Origin: Mytilus californianus
Lineage: Eukaryota > Mollusca > Bivalvia > Mytilida > Mytilidae
NCBI RefSeq assembly: GCF_021869535.1
Contig: NW_026262740.1
Span: 124,001-188,000, forward strand
Reading direction: 5' to 3'
DNA: 64,000 nt
Shown here one piece after another: positions 46,871 through 57,294 of the stretch (positions within the stretch are counted from its first letter, which is position 1; the number at the start of each line of letters is the position of its first letter). The notes beneath the pieces are model-generated. The model did not search any database. It was not told the DNA's origin and saw nothing but the letters and a program-made list of their open reading frames with translations. Both the position numbers and the translations under genes were made by a program.

Positions 46871-47214
46871 AGCTACAGTACGTAGTCGGGCATAACAATA
46901 GATATGCCGGATTCCGGTTTGACGGAAATGAAAAATTCCGACTATTTTCTACAGATTCAGGTGTGACCGGTGATAAAATTGTCCCTTGATCTTTATCTGT
47001 GCTACATGACCTAACGCTTCACTGATTTTTGTTTACCTAAACTGTGATTTAAACAGATGATGACGGAAGAGGACAAAGATATTATTATAAAATTTTTTTT
47101 TTTAATTTGTTGATGTATGCGACTTTGGTAGTGATTCAGGTGTTTGCGCAAGCTCGGTTTCTCTGCTCTTCATTAGTAAGTAGTCTCCACTGTCTAAAAC
47201 CTCTCATGTTTCAG

Positions 47215-47394
47215 TGGTATCTGAGCTACTGCCATACGTAACTGGTCAACGCTCGCCGATACATGTCCATGGACACTTGGTTGTAAAGCAGGAAGCAAAA
47301 AATGACCTGGATGACCCATTATTTAACTGTGATATACCATATACTGATTTTAGATCTAATCAAATAATGATCGAAAATAAACTGACAACGCCAT
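47215..47394 (+). CDS. Possible exon (phase-1 entry), 3' end replaced by retroelement
   Basis: The acceptor ctctcatgtttcag ends at 47,214 and the frame opens with TG GTA TCT, giving VSELLPYVTGQRSPIHVHGH and more. The frame runs into retroelement-derived sequence at about 47,370 and then the SINE-like insert. No donor or stop fits before that. It is either the end of the coiled-coil gene in another isoform or chance. Confidence 0.25.
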
Positions 47395-47406
47395 GGCTAA
47401 AAAAGA

Positions 47407-47832
47407 TTGATTGATTGTTGGTTGCTTAACGTCCAGTGGCAAATATTTCATGCATGTTCAGGACGAGAACAAATTAACAATAAATACAATAGGTAGGTCC
47501 TGTAATAAAGGCCGTCCGGGATAAAGGTCGGGGAAATTTGGACTGCCACGGGAAAATGAGGGTATATTGGATAAGGACAGAAATTTAGCCTTGCAACAGG
47601 TCACCTACGGACCCCTCAAAGAGTTGTTGCAAGGGTTCTTAACGTGCAAAGAATGTGGCACTCTCTTTACACGAGGCATCGGATTTAACGTCCCCATTCT
47701 GACCGGACGTGACTGCGAACTTGTACATCCCGCACAGCCAAACGGACGCCCCACTTTAGCGAGGGTTTTACCGCCGGTCGGAGGAAGACCAATGGTGACC
47801 ATATTTCTATTCCCCAGTCACCCTTGGGGTGA
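47407..47832 (-). mobile_element. 420-bp SINE-like element with 12-bp target duplication
   Basis: ggctaaaaaaga occurs at 47,395-47,406 and 47,833-47,844. It retains the older aggccgtccgggat version of the variable stretch. Inserted in the 3' region of the retroelement remnant. Confidence 0.9.
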
Positions 47833-48092
47833 GGCTAAAAAAGAAAGAGACAAACAGACAAATAATAGTAAACAAGAAACAACATAAAAAACTAGACAAC
47901 ACGCACCCCAACAAAATCTAGGGGTTATCTCAAGTGCTCCGGAAGGGTAAGCAGATCCTGCTCCACATGTGGCACCCGTCGTGTTGCTCATGTTATTACA
48001 GACCCGGTAAATAGTCTATTTCGGTAGGTCACATTCGTGAAAAGGGAACGGGATTGTAGTTACGACATAAGGAACATATCCGATATCACCTG

Positions 48093-48331
48093 GGGGCATC
48101 GGTGGCCAAGTGGTCTAAGTAGTTACTACTGTAATCACTAGCCAGTCAACACTGAGGTTGCGAGTTCGAACCCCGCTCGTGCGGGTGCACTCGACTCCAA
48201 TCTTAATTGACTAGGGTTGTCAGTTTTCCTATCGAAGGTCGGTGGTTTTCTCCGGATTCCTCCACCAATAAAAACTGGCCGCCACGAAATAGACCAAAAG
48301 TGGCGTTAAATCACCAACAATCAAAATCAAA
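48093..48331 (+). mobile_element. tRNA-derived SINE, mollusc Meta-type
   Basis: The 5' part is tRNA-like: an A box tggccaagtgg (48,103-48,113) and a B box agttcgaaccc (48,163-48,173), about 50 bp apart because of an enlarged loop. The central part ggtggttttctccggattcc ... aactggccgccacgaaat matches, from memory, the conserved central domain of bivalve Meta-SINEs. The 3' end ggcgttaaatcaccaacaatcaaaatcaa is tail-like. Target duplications tccgatatcacctg (48,079-48,092) and tccgatcacctg (48,332-48,343) flank it. RNA polymerase III transcription is likely for the family, but this copy is not shown to be active. Confidence 0.85.
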
Positions 48332-48761
48332 TCCGATCACCTGTGAAACGGCTATTCCATAACAGTCAACCAACTCGTGATGGCGTCCGTAAAATTAACG
48401 AAGGGAAGATGTCAACTTCACCATTTGGAACTATTGATTTAATAGCTTCCTTCTGAGCAGCAACCCTCTATCAATTGTATCAATTGGGAAATACATACTC
48501 CGTATCCAGGCGCTGCTTGAATGTTGTTACATAGAAATGGAAGGTTCACAATTTGGAAGCTGAAATCATCTCTTTTTTTATGTCCATTTCTAGAACATTG
48601 TTTAATTAAAATTTATTAAAAGAAATAGAAATTAATGGCCGTATGTACATCACAAAATCTACCGATGCATCTAGGAAGTTTTAATGCATGATAGGACCTA
48701 GGTTTACAAAAGGTATATGTAGTTTATGTTCCTAACATGGACTAAGCATCAAATGTTATCT

Positions 48762-49169
48762 ACCCCCAAGGGTGACTGGGGAATAGAAGTACGGTCACCA
48801 TTGGTCTTCCTCCGACCGGCAGTAAAACCCTTGCTAAAGTGGGGCGTCCATTTGGCTGTGCGGGATGTACAAATTTGCAGCCACGTCCGGTCAGAATGGG
48901 GACGTTAAATCCGATGCCACGCTCTTTGCACGTTAAGAACCCTTGCAACTACTCTTTGAGGGGTCCGTAGGTGACCTGTTGCAAGGCTAAATTTCTGTCC
49001 CTATCCAATATACCCTCATTTTCCCGTGGTAGTCTAAATTTCGCCGACCTTAACCCCGGACGCCCCTATTACAGAACCTATCTTTTGTATTTATTATTAT
49101 TTTGTTCTCGTCCTGAATATGCATGAAATATTTGCCACTGGACGTTAAGCAACCAACAATCAATCGATT
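48762..49169 (+). mobile_element. 420-bp SINE-like element with 11-bp target duplication
   Basis: aaatgttatct occurs at 48,751-48,761 and 49,170-49,180. It has an internal ~17-bp deletion of cctcgtgtaaagagagt (after ccgatgccac, near 48,918). Confidence 0.9.
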
Positions 49170-49309
49170 AAATGTTATCTGAAAATGTCCATCGGGGAGA
49201 AGACTGTCAGTAGTGTCAGGCGTTTGAAACTTTGGTTGCAGGGTCGTTTATATAGTGGCAAAGATATTACAATTGCTGTGTTTGGAGTGCAGTAAATAAC
49301 ATTCTTGGT

Positions 49310-49633
49310 TTAACCCCTGACGGAAATTTCCTGTATTAATAGCGGACATAGATTATATCGCACATGAACTATGGCTGAATAGGGCTGGAGATCCAACAGT
49401 TCCGCTAACGTTTCCGATACCTGTACTTCGTGACAAGAGAGGAATGTCATAGTGGAGAAGTAATCATGATTCATCCAAATTCTCGAGAATTGGTTATATT
49501 CGTCGACAAGACTGCAACGGGTTGTCCTTTCTTCCATAAAAGACAATGAAATCATAAACAATCTGATGGCCTTCGAATAAATAAAGGGATTGCTAATTAG
49601 AAAGTTCCACGAAGCACATTCGATTTCAAACAT
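49310..49633 (-). CDS. Hypothetical 107-residue frame
   Basis: Open from ATG (MFEIECASWNFLISNPFIYS ...) with MEERTTRCSLVDEYNQFSRI and a C-terminal hydrophobic stretch. No repeat similarity, no clear splice sites and no domain recognised. It could be an exon of an unknown gene or chance. It is kept because its GC content and residue mix are more protein-like than those of other frames of this size here. Confidence 0.2.
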   Translation of the reverse strand: MFEIECASWNFLISNPFIYSKAIRLFMISLSFMEERTTRCSLVDEYNQFSRIWMNHDYFSTMTFLSCHEVQVSETLAELLDLQPYSAIVHVRYNLCPLLIQEISVRG

Positions 49634-50084
49634 TTAGTTTCAGACAAATCGATTTACAAGTAAACGATATAAAAAAAAAACTTTGTACCAAGTAAAATAC
49701 AATTTAAAGAAAGTGGTTCAGGAGCAACTATATCTTTTGATACAATTCATTAGTCATTATATAGAGATAAGCTAACTGAACCTGCTTTATTACGTCCGAA
49801 AGCATGATACACTATTGAATACTTTATTCATATGATTTGCACCACATGACTTTGGCTCAATGGATATTTACAAAAATGTTGTGCAATTTCCAACATGAAA
49901 TGCGTTAAATTTGAATTTTACGAAACGGGAAGGATGAAATTATCATGTTTTTAAAGAACTTTGCCGAAAGCTAAAGAAAGCAGGTAATACAAACGTAATT
50001 TAACCTGAAAATTCAACCTACAAGGTGTTTCCCTATATGTGGACTAATCATGAACAATATCTTCTTGTGTCTTTATTTCTATTT

Positions 50085-51799
50085 TGAATCCTGCTTTTTT
50101 ACGACTTATGTGGAGCCATATTCCCAGATGATCCAAACAGTTACATATGTCAAACACTCAATTGTCAAGAAAAAAGATACAAAGGAAATATTGCTGCTAT
50201 GGAAAAAGAATATCGTGAACCTAGATGTTCATTTGTAAGTGCAGATGTTGTTTTTCAATTAAAGCATATACTAGAAAGATTAAATAATTGGGAATTAATC
50301 AAAGAAGTTAAAAAGTCCGTAAAATCATCTACAGAAAACAACAAACATTACTATCCATTACATGAAGAATGGGCAGCTTCATACAAACCTTTGTAATGCT
50401 GGTCGATTTTAAAATGATAAGTGTAGTATTAGTGCTCTAATGAATACAGATGGCATCCCTCTTTACAACTCCTCTAAAGTAAAGTTTTGGCCCATATGTT
50501 TAGCCACCAGTACAAAGGTTTTCACGAAATAATATGGCAATCTGGCAAGGAAAAGGTAATCCTCCTTTTGTCCAATATATTTACTCATTTGCCAGTTCAT
50601 TAAATACTTTATACCAGAAAGGATTTTCAATATCTCCTACAGGATATGATAATTTGAACATTAAACTATATATCATATGTGTTTCAGTGGATTTGCAAGC
50701 TAAAGCGTACATAGCTAACATGTCCATGCACAATGGGGATTATGGCTGTTCATTACGTGAAGAACATAGGAAAGTAGTGAAAAAGGGAAAAGATCATGTT
50801 CGTTCCTATCCATACCACCCTCCAGAGGACAGACCTGAAGTCAGGAATGCAATAGATATTCTAGAATCATGTCAACAGACAACACCACAGAAAAGGATAA
50901 AAGGTGTATGCGGAGTTTCTGAATTGTCAACATTCAGAAACTTTCATATTGTAGAAGGCTTGGTTCCAGACTACATGCATGGGGTGTTATTGGGAGTAAC
51001 TAAATATGTGATGAAATTATTGTTTTCTGCAACTAATAGCTCAAAACCGTATTTAATTGGTAAACACCTTGATGAAATATGAAGAAGGGTTCAGAAAATG
51101 ACACCACCAGATTGTATAGAGCGCTTAACTAGAGATTTAGAAAAGCATTGTGCTAATTTTAAAGCCACAGAACTACAATGGTTGCTTTATTAATTAATTC
51201 CTTGCTTGAAAGGAATTTTGCCAGATTTATACTTAGAGCATCTTTGTAAGCTATCAGAAAGCATTTTTCTTCTTTTACATAACATTTCAACCACTGATAT
51301 TGACAGAGCTAAAAATCTCAGTTTCTATCGTGACTTTGAAGATTTGTATGGACACTAGTGCTGTACCTTGAATCTTCACAATGTAGCTAAATGGGGTCCG
51401 TTGTGGGCTTGGAGCTGCTTTCCATTTGAAGACTGCAATGCAGCTATTTTGCAGGCTGTGCATGGAACAGGTGATATCACAAAACAGTACATTCATACAA
51501 AACAGCAAAAAATGGAATTAAATGCTTTAGACATAACAAAGTATGATGGCTGCACATTCCAAAACTCGTTTCTACTGAGCATGAGCCAGAATAATCGAAG
51601 TTGGAAGAATAAAAAACGTATGAGTAGCTGGGAGATTATTTTCCGTGTCTGCAGATCACATACAAGATGAGATGTTGCATTTAGTACATGTTAATAATTT
51701 GTCTGAAGTACTCAAATGTATTCGTGTTGACATCTTTGGTCAAAAGTATTATTCAGAAGAATATTCTCGTATGATAAAAAACGTCTTTGCTATTATGTA
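50085..51799 (+). pseudogene. CACTA/EnSpm-like (TNP2-type) transposase, broken
   Basis: Pieces in several frames follow the order of animal EnSpm-type transposases. They are a cysteine-containing N-terminal part (GAIFPDDPNSYICQTLNCQE), the block NTDGIPLYNSSKVKFWPICL (about 50,440-50,500), a VDLQAKAYIANMSMHNGDYG block with a candidate first catalytic Asp (50,690-50,750), GVCGVSEL and FHIVEGLVPDYMHGVLLGVT with a candidate second Asp (50,910-51,000), and a C-terminal part to VFAIM at about 51,799. Breaks: stops at about 50,396 and 50,413, a frame change near 50,525, TGA at 51,080-51,082, TAA near 51,190, TAG near 51,357 and a frame change near 51,640. It cannot encode an active enzyme. No CACTA termini were identified in the flanks. 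Confidence 0.75.
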
Positions 51800-51815
51800 A
51801 TCAGCAATACAGAAA

Positions 51816-51949
51816 CCCCCAAGGGTGACTGGGGAATAGAAGTAGGATCACCATTGGTTGTCCTCCGACCGGCAGTAAAACGCTTGCCAAAATGGGGCGT
51901 CCGTTTGGCTGTGCGGGATGTACAAATTTGCAGCCACGTCCGGTCGGAA
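51816..51949 (+). mobile_element. 420-bp SINE-like element, 5' third only
   Basis: Begins with acccccaagggtgactgggg and stops at cgtccggtcggaatg. The 3' two thirds are missing, so it was truncated by deletion rather than by incomplete reverse transcription. It abuts the transposase remnant. Confidence 0.75.
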
Positions 51950-52674
51950 TGTTCTTTATATGGTAGTCCAAGTCAGTAGCCGGTAGTTCAGTGGTTGTCG
52001 TTGGTTCATATCTGTCATATTTGTTTTTCGTAAATAGTTTTGGTATCATTCACCAGTCCCGACTCCCCCTTAACTGCATTTTAAAAGTAGCATGTTTTTC
52101 AATAAATTTTAAAATAAGCTCTGGATATAAACTCGGTATCCATACTTATATATAAAGTGTCATCTCAATGTCTGATCGAGCTTTATGGGAAATGCCAGGT
52201 ACTGTCTCCGTATTTCGTGGATTCATATTCAGGAACATGACATTCATCAAATCGCACGATGGGGGTCTTGGTACAAGTTGGAGTTGTTCATCTTTTCGGA
52301 GCACAAAATTCTTCCTACAATATGTCATCTTATTTTCTGGGCCCTAGGTTTGTATTTGTCTCTTTACTTTCCTCATTTGTTGACCGACTCGCCATTTTCC
52401 GAGAAATAATTAAATAAAAATCAGTTGTACATACCCGGGATTTGAAGTGTTACGACCAAAGAAGGTGGACAGGATAATCAAACCCTTGATACGAAATGGA
52501 GAAAACCGAAGACCTACTGAATAGAAAATCAAGACATAAAACACAACCGGGGAATAAAACAGCACAGAATGGCAGTGTACACACAAACGCCGAAATATAA
52601 AAACAATTAAAATACCCGGACCCGTAAAACGAAAGAGGCCAAGGATACAATACAATACAATACAATATTTTTAT
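51950..52674. other. Sequence without supported gene, ending in a TACAA simple repeat
   Basis: 51,968-52,030 (cggtagttcagtggttgtcg) resembles a common mollusc repeat fragment. The rest has short frames without signals. The (tacaa)n run at 52,646-52,668 directly precedes the gap and is probably why the assembly broke. Confidence 0.4.
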
Positions 52675-52775
52675 NNNNNNNNNNNNNNNNNNNNNNNNNN
52701 NNNNNNNNNNNNNNNNNNNNNNNNNNNNNNNNNNNNNNNNNNNNNNNNNNNNNNNNNNNNNNNNNNNNNNNNNNN
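52675..52775. other. Assembly gap (N run)
   Basis: 101 N by my count. A simple repeat lies on the left and a SINE-like copy starts immediately on the right. The true gap length is unknown. Confidence 0.98.
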
Positions 52776-53193
52776 TGATTGATTGTTGGTTGCTTAACGT
52801 CCAGTGGCAAATATTTCATGCATATTCAGGACGAGAACAAGTTCACAATAAATACAATAGGTAGGTTCTGTAATAGATTAAGGGATTAAGGTCGGAGAAA
52901 TTTAGACTGCCACGGGAAATGAGGGTATATTGGATAGGGACAGAAATTTAGCCTTGCAACAGGTCACCTACGGACCCCTCAAAGAGTTGTTGCAAGGGTT
53001 CTTAACGTGCAAAGAACGTGGCACTTTCTTTACACGAGGCATCGGATTTAACGTCCCCATTCTGACCGGACGTGGCTGCAAATTTGTACATCCCGCACAG
53101 CCAAACGGACGCCCCACTTTAGCACGGGTTTTACTGCCGGTCGGAGGAAGACCAATGGTGACCATACTTCTATTCCCCAGTCACCCTTGGGGG
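52776..53193 (-). mobile_element. 420-bp SINE-like element, young copy abutting the gap
   Basis: Nearly identical to the copies at 32.9, 39.3 and 43.0 kb, including agattaagggatta. The tail-side flank lies in the gap, so no target duplication can be tested. Confidence 0.9.
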
Positions 53194-53580
53194 CACATTC
53201 GTTTTGTGTCACAAACCTATGCTGTGTCAAATATTCAATCACAATGCAAATTCAGTGCTGTTTTAAGCTTAAATGTAGTGTCCATACTTGCTCAACTGTT
53301 CAGGGTTCGACCCCTGCAGGAAAATCCGGTTTGCTGTCACTCTGACAACCTCTTGTTTTTATTTCTTTTGAATCTTGCAATTAATTTGATTGTCATTGGT
53401 AAAGTACATATCTGCATTGATCGAGATTCCCCTGGTTCTTGGTCCTTGTGATACGTACTAAATTGTCCATCATAATAATGATTATACAATCTCTGAGGCT
53501 GACTTTAGCTTTTCTATTCCTGCTGCAAATTCATAACAATATTTCGTATTTCATCAGGTAGATATTGTATTAGCAGAAAA
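53194..53580. other. Spacer without supported features
   Basis: A frame extends from the neighbouring element into this stretch but has no splice or start support. Nothing else is recognised. Confidence 0.35.
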
Positions 53581-54000
53581 TCCTCCCAAGGGTGACTGGG
53601 GAATAGAAGTATGGTCACTTGGTCTTCTTCCGACCGGCAGTAAATCGCTTGATAAAGTGGGTCGTCCGTTTGGCTGTGCGGGATGTAAAAGTTTGCAGCC
53701 ACGTCCGGTCAGAATGGGAACGTTAAATTCGATGCCTCGTGTAATGAGAGTGCCACGCTCTCTGCACGTAAAGAACCCTTGCAACAACTCATTGAGGGGC
53801 CCGTAGGTGGCCTGTTGCAAGGCAAAATTTCTGTCCCTATCCAATATACCCTCATTTACCCGTGGCAGTCCAAATTTCCCCGACCTTCATCCCGGATTGC
53901 CTCTATTACAAGACCTACCTATTGTATTTATTGTTATCGTCCTGAACATGCATGAAATATTTGCCACTGGACGCTAAGCAACCAACAATTGATCAATCAA
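53578..54000 (+). mobile_element. 420-bp SINE-like element, intermediate age, 10-bp target duplication
   Basis: tattagcaga occurs at 53,568-53,577 and 54,001-54,010. It is more diverged than the neighbouring copy (for example a deletion in ggtcaccattggtc giving ggtcacttggtc). Confidence 0.88.
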
Positions 54001-54257
54001 TATTAGCAGATATCGCTATTTACCTTTTCTCTTCTAGAACACGTCTCTTCATTTCTAACTCAAGCTTATACTGCTTGCACGATGTTTTCATGTATTTAAC
54101 GAATTTGGATTGATATCTTTCTTGTGATATGCAATTGCACTTTTTTTTCACAGGCTTTGAGACATTCAAATAATTGCATGCATATTTTTAAATTTATATA
54201 ACTGAAATTATTTCGTAAAGTAAGTATACGTAACTCTCTCAAGTTTATCTTCGAGAA

Positions 54258-54468
54258 TTACAAGGTTTTTTTTGCAACATCATTTGTTTTCTTGTCAAAG
54301 CATTTGGAATACATTTCATTATTTTGAAAACAAAATGAATTAGCCTTTTTTCTGATAACTCTTTTCTGTTTTTCAGAAATTACCTCCGGGACAACTTTAT
54401 GACTGAAATATTCGAAAAGTGTTTTGTATTCCTTGTCATCCATGAGCAAAAATGGTTTTCTGTTTATA
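54258..54468 (-). pseudogene. Integrase-type N-terminal fragment (KRBA2/Ginger-like), low certainty
   Basis: On the minus strand a possible acceptor tagatacag is followed by a frame GINRKPFLLMDDKEYKTLFE ... HKVVPEVISEKQKRVIRKKA and NEMYSKC, ending at a stop. The layout (a short helix, then KR..RKKA..F..NNEMY) resembles the region before the zinc-binding motif in integrase-derived proteins such as KRBA2. The zinc motif and DDE core are absent. It may alternatively be a downstream exon of the gene at 54.5-57.8 kb. Confidence 0.3.
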
Positions 54469-54493
54469 CCTGTATCTATTTATTAATTTGTGT

Positions 54494-54806
54494 TTATTTG
54501 TTATTATCAATCAAATAAAACACTTTAATGATAATCCTATTGTCTTTAAATTCCAATATGGGTTTATTGTTTATGAAATTCCTTTTCAGGTCATCAGTTG
54601 CTGAAAAATGAACTTCTCCATTTTTCCTCTGCATCACACAAAAGTATGACAGGCCTTCCTCAGCAACTGAAGCCTTCGTCAATTTGTCGAAGATCTGAAG
54701 GGTGCTAGCAAGTTTTTTTCTTTCCCTGTCTCGCCTTGTTCTTTTAATTTGTTGTGGTGTTCCTGAGGTTTCACCTCAAATTTCCCTTTTGATCCCCTTT
54801 TCCTCT
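54494..54806 (-). CDS. Exon 4 (probable last exon) of a minus-strand gene
   Basis: The acceptor aatatttttttatttag precedes 54,806. In the phase set by exon 3 it reads KRKRGSKGKFEVKPQEHHNK, a basic, possibly nuclear-localising start, then reaches a stop near 54,684. The better protein-like frame after the T7 run at 54,713-54,719 (A7 on the coding strand) is shifted by one: LASTLQIFDKLTKASVAEEG, SYFCVMQRKNGEVHFSATDD, ending NNK at 54,494. One extra A in the homopolymer would join the two, so either the assembly has a homopolymer error or the gene is broken. Domain unknown. Confidence 0.45.
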
Positions 54807-55044
54807 CTAAATAAAAAAATATTAATGAAACGCATGTTTATAACATGTGAACTAAGCTAAGATATACAGTATTTAAGTAAATCTCATGGCATATCTCAAG
54901 ATACAATGATAACATGAAGGTATAGGTTTCCTTGAAAACAAAAAACTACCAACAGATTGTTTTTTTTAACAAATGAAAATTTCTTTAAATTCTATAACAA
55001 ATCATTTTTAAACTTTATAGATTATCAGCATTGTAAGAACATAC

Positions 55045-55140
55045 TAGGAGACATAACAACTGTGTCTTGTTCCTGCATTGGAAAATCAGGACTCTGTTCT
55101 CGGTCTCCGTCAATCATTTGTTCTGTGTCTTCTATGTTTT
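55045..55140 (-). CDS. Exon 3 of the minus-strand gene
   Basis: 96 bp, phase 1-1. The acceptor gtttatttatcaag precedes 55,140 and the donor GTATGT follows 55,045. It encodes NIEDTEQMIDGDREQSPDFP then MQEQDTVVMSP, acidic and likely disordered. Confidence 0.5.
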
Positions 55141-55315
55141 CTTGATAAATAAACACACAAAATTTAAATTTTGAACATAACAATGGACACAGGAAAATTT
55201 TTAGAAAATCTATAATGTATGAGATCATTAAAAAAAAATTTCTTTCTAAAATATGGTGATATCTTTTTTGCAATAAAATTCTACAGCATCATTAAGATAT
55301 AAGTAGAATATATCT

Positions 55316-55450
55316 GGCTTCTGTACCAAGTCAGGAATATGTCAGTTGTTGTCCATTCGTTTGATGTGTTTGTGCTTTTGATTTTGCCATTTGATTAGGA
55401 CTTTCCGTTTTGGATTTTCCTCGGAGTTCAGTATTTTCGTGATTTAACTT
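55316..55450 (+). mobile_element. Dispersed mollusc-type repeat, fragment
   Basis: tgtaccaagtcaggaatatg, gttgtccattcgtttgatgt and tcctcggagttcagtatttt are present, the same segment as at 58,890-59,020 and, inverted, at 24,130-24,240. It lies in the intron between exons 3 and 2 of the minus-strand gene. Confidence 0.65.
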
Positions 55451-55608
55451 TTTATGATATAATGCACATAGCATGCATAGTTTTAATAAATCCATACGAC
55501 ACAGATAAATAATTACCTTTAAGATATTTTCTTTTGCATTTTGTAAAGTCATATTTTTTTTTGTCAGCCAGCAGTGAAAAATTGATATACAAAGTAACAT
55601 TTACTTAC

Positions 55609-55674
55609 CAACTGCAATTGAGGTATCTATTTCTTCTGCCACATATAAGGGGGTTTCTTCATGTTCATTTGAAT
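55609..55674 (-). CDS. Exon 2 of the minus-strand gene
   Basis: 66 bp, phase 1-1. The acceptor gcttattacag precedes 55,674 and a consensus donor GTAAGT follows 55,609. It encodes SNEHEETPLYVAEEIDTSIA, acidic. The small size and strong splice sites with matching phase to exons 1 and 3 make a chance frame unlikely. Confidence 0.5.
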
Positions 55675-55755
55675 CTGTAATAAGCAAATTGTTTGATCAT
55701 GAATAAAGTAATGGATATTTTACACAATGATACAAATAAGTCTTTTGTGACTTAT

Positions 55756-55816
55756 ATTGATTGATTGTTAGTTGCTTTACATTCTGTATTAATTTTGTCA
55801 AGCATGTTCAGGACAA
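55756..55816 (-). mobile_element. SINE-like 3' tail fragment
   Basis: ttgattgattgttagttgct and aagcatgttcaggac match the tail end of the 420-bp element. The rest is missing, with no second boundary. Confidence 0.5.
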
Positions 55817-55819
55817 CTT

Positions 55820-56955
55820 AAGGTCATTTAGAAGATGATTTTATATAAGCTTACACAGTAACATGATTATCCATGCATGTTAATCAATCTTTTATCGATA
55901 CTTTCAACAGTAATGGCTATATCAGGGTGGTCATATTCTATTAATGGAGGAAGTCAGAGTACCATGACCTTCAGAAATTTTACAACATTTATTCTTATTC
56001 TTCTGAATTAATCTGCAATTTATCATTTACATGCAATAAGTCCTGCACTTGTAGTACATTCTGATATACCTGAAGATTAAGAGAATAAAAAGACTGATTT
56101 GAAGAAAATCTGCAATGATATTTTTACCTTTCTTACTCAATAAGCATGCAATTGTGTATAATTTAATCAATGTTAATTTTTGCTATCAATTAATACATTC
56201 AAAACCATCATGCTTTTTTTTTTTATAAAATACACTTTGAAAAAAGCAAATTTGTGTCAAATTTAATTGCAGATGAGTTGTCTTCAAGGTCATTTTTAAA
56301 TACTCTAAGAGACAAAGTTAACTATCCCTTTCTTTGTTCTCCATCAAATAACCAGTGTTGTACATTTATAAGCAATATATATCTTTAGGAAAGTGTTGAA
56401 GGGTTAATTGTTTACCTTTATGAACAAATGCATTGTTTTACTCCTGATCCACATCAAACTCTTCATCAAGAAATTTGAGATAGAATCGGTATGATTTCAT
56501 ATTCTTACTATTGATGGTATAACAGATTATTTACACAGCTTCTTTAGTACAAGTAATCTTAATGTTCAGTTCTAAAGATGCATATCAAGTTTTAGCATAT
56601 TCATTAATTACCTGTATTAAAGCAATTTGGAGCACCATATATCTCAATAAATATGCCTGTATGTAAATTCTGGTGAATCATTTGTGTTTTGATGGTTTGT
56701 GGAAATATTGTAAAAGAGTTTTCTGTGTGATTCTACTTTGCATATCAAACAATTTTGTCAGTGTCAAAACTCGAATACCTTCTCACACATTTCCAAATTA
56801 CCTTATTCAATCATTCAATCTAAAACGACCAATCGACGAATAAAGCTTGCATGAATATACAACATCTATTCATTACATAGCAAGTCAGGCTTTTACATAT
56901 TGTCTTTAAATCTAAACACCATTTCCATTCTCAATTTTACCATACTTACAACTTT
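55820..56955. other. Intronic AT-rich stretch
   Basis: Lies inside the inferred intron between exons 1 and 2 of the minus-strand gene. I see no repeat family, exon or RNA gene in it. Confidence 0.35.
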
Positions 56956-56958
56956 TAA

Positions 56959-57294
56959 TCATTGCCTTGTAAAGGGTGTGTATTTCATTAAAGATCTTGC
57001 ATTTAAACTCTCTCTTTTATCAAGTTCGTCGATACACACTTTGAGCAATTGCAGTTGGTGTTCATTTAACTGGTTTAAAGTAGGTTTCAGCAAGATCTTG
57101 CCTTCACCCAAACATCTATTGTGCAGCATATCAAAAGGATTGTTACTAAAAAAAAGGTATAAAGAGGTGTAGTTGTGGTCAAATTCAGCTCTTATCCACT
57201 CATTTTTGTTATTGCAACTAAAATTGAACATACCAGTAGTTGCAATGTAAGAGCTGTTCCAAAATTGATCTAGGTGGGGGATGGATGTACTCAA
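56959..57294 (-). CDS. Hypothetical frame inside the intron of the minus-strand gene
   Basis: An open 111-residue frame. The C-terminal half (NNPFDMLHNRCLGEGKILLK ... LNEHQLQLLKVCIDELDKRE) looks protein-like and follows an acceptor-like cctttttttttag at about 57,155, ending at TGA. It could be a terminal exon of a separate or alternative transcript, or a transposon-derived frame. No family recognised. Confidence 0.3.
   Translation of the reverse strand: MSTSIPHLDQFWNSSYIATTGMFNFSCNNKNEWIRAEFDHNYTSLYLFFSNNPFDMLHNRCLGEGKILLKPTLNQLNEHQLQLLKVCIDELDKRESLNARSLMKYTPFTRQ

Larger units (their letters stand above)
47370..48580 (-). pseudogene. Reverse-transcriptase-type retroelement remnant (C-terminal coding end and 3' region)
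   Basis: On the minus strand, from about 48,580, a broken frame reads DDFSFQIVNLPFLCNNIQAA and GYGVCISQLIQ, a signature I know from abundant reverse-transcriptase proteins of bivalves. It then decays (stops, missing segment) and passes into a 3' region with ccacatgtggagcaggatct and cgggtctgtaataacatgag. It carries two insertions, a tRNA-derived SINE (48,093-48,331) and the 420-bp element (47,407-47,832). The exact clade (LINE, Penelope-like or DIRS) is not decided. Confidence 0.6.

Noticed and set aside
48093..48175. Functional tRNA gene
   Set aside because: A and B boxes are present, but the cloverleaf is not intact and the sequence continues into a SINE body with tail and target duplications.
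56900..57172. 90-residue plus-strand frame
   Set aside because: It is antisense to a more protein-like minus-strand frame with an acceptor and is taken as its shadow.
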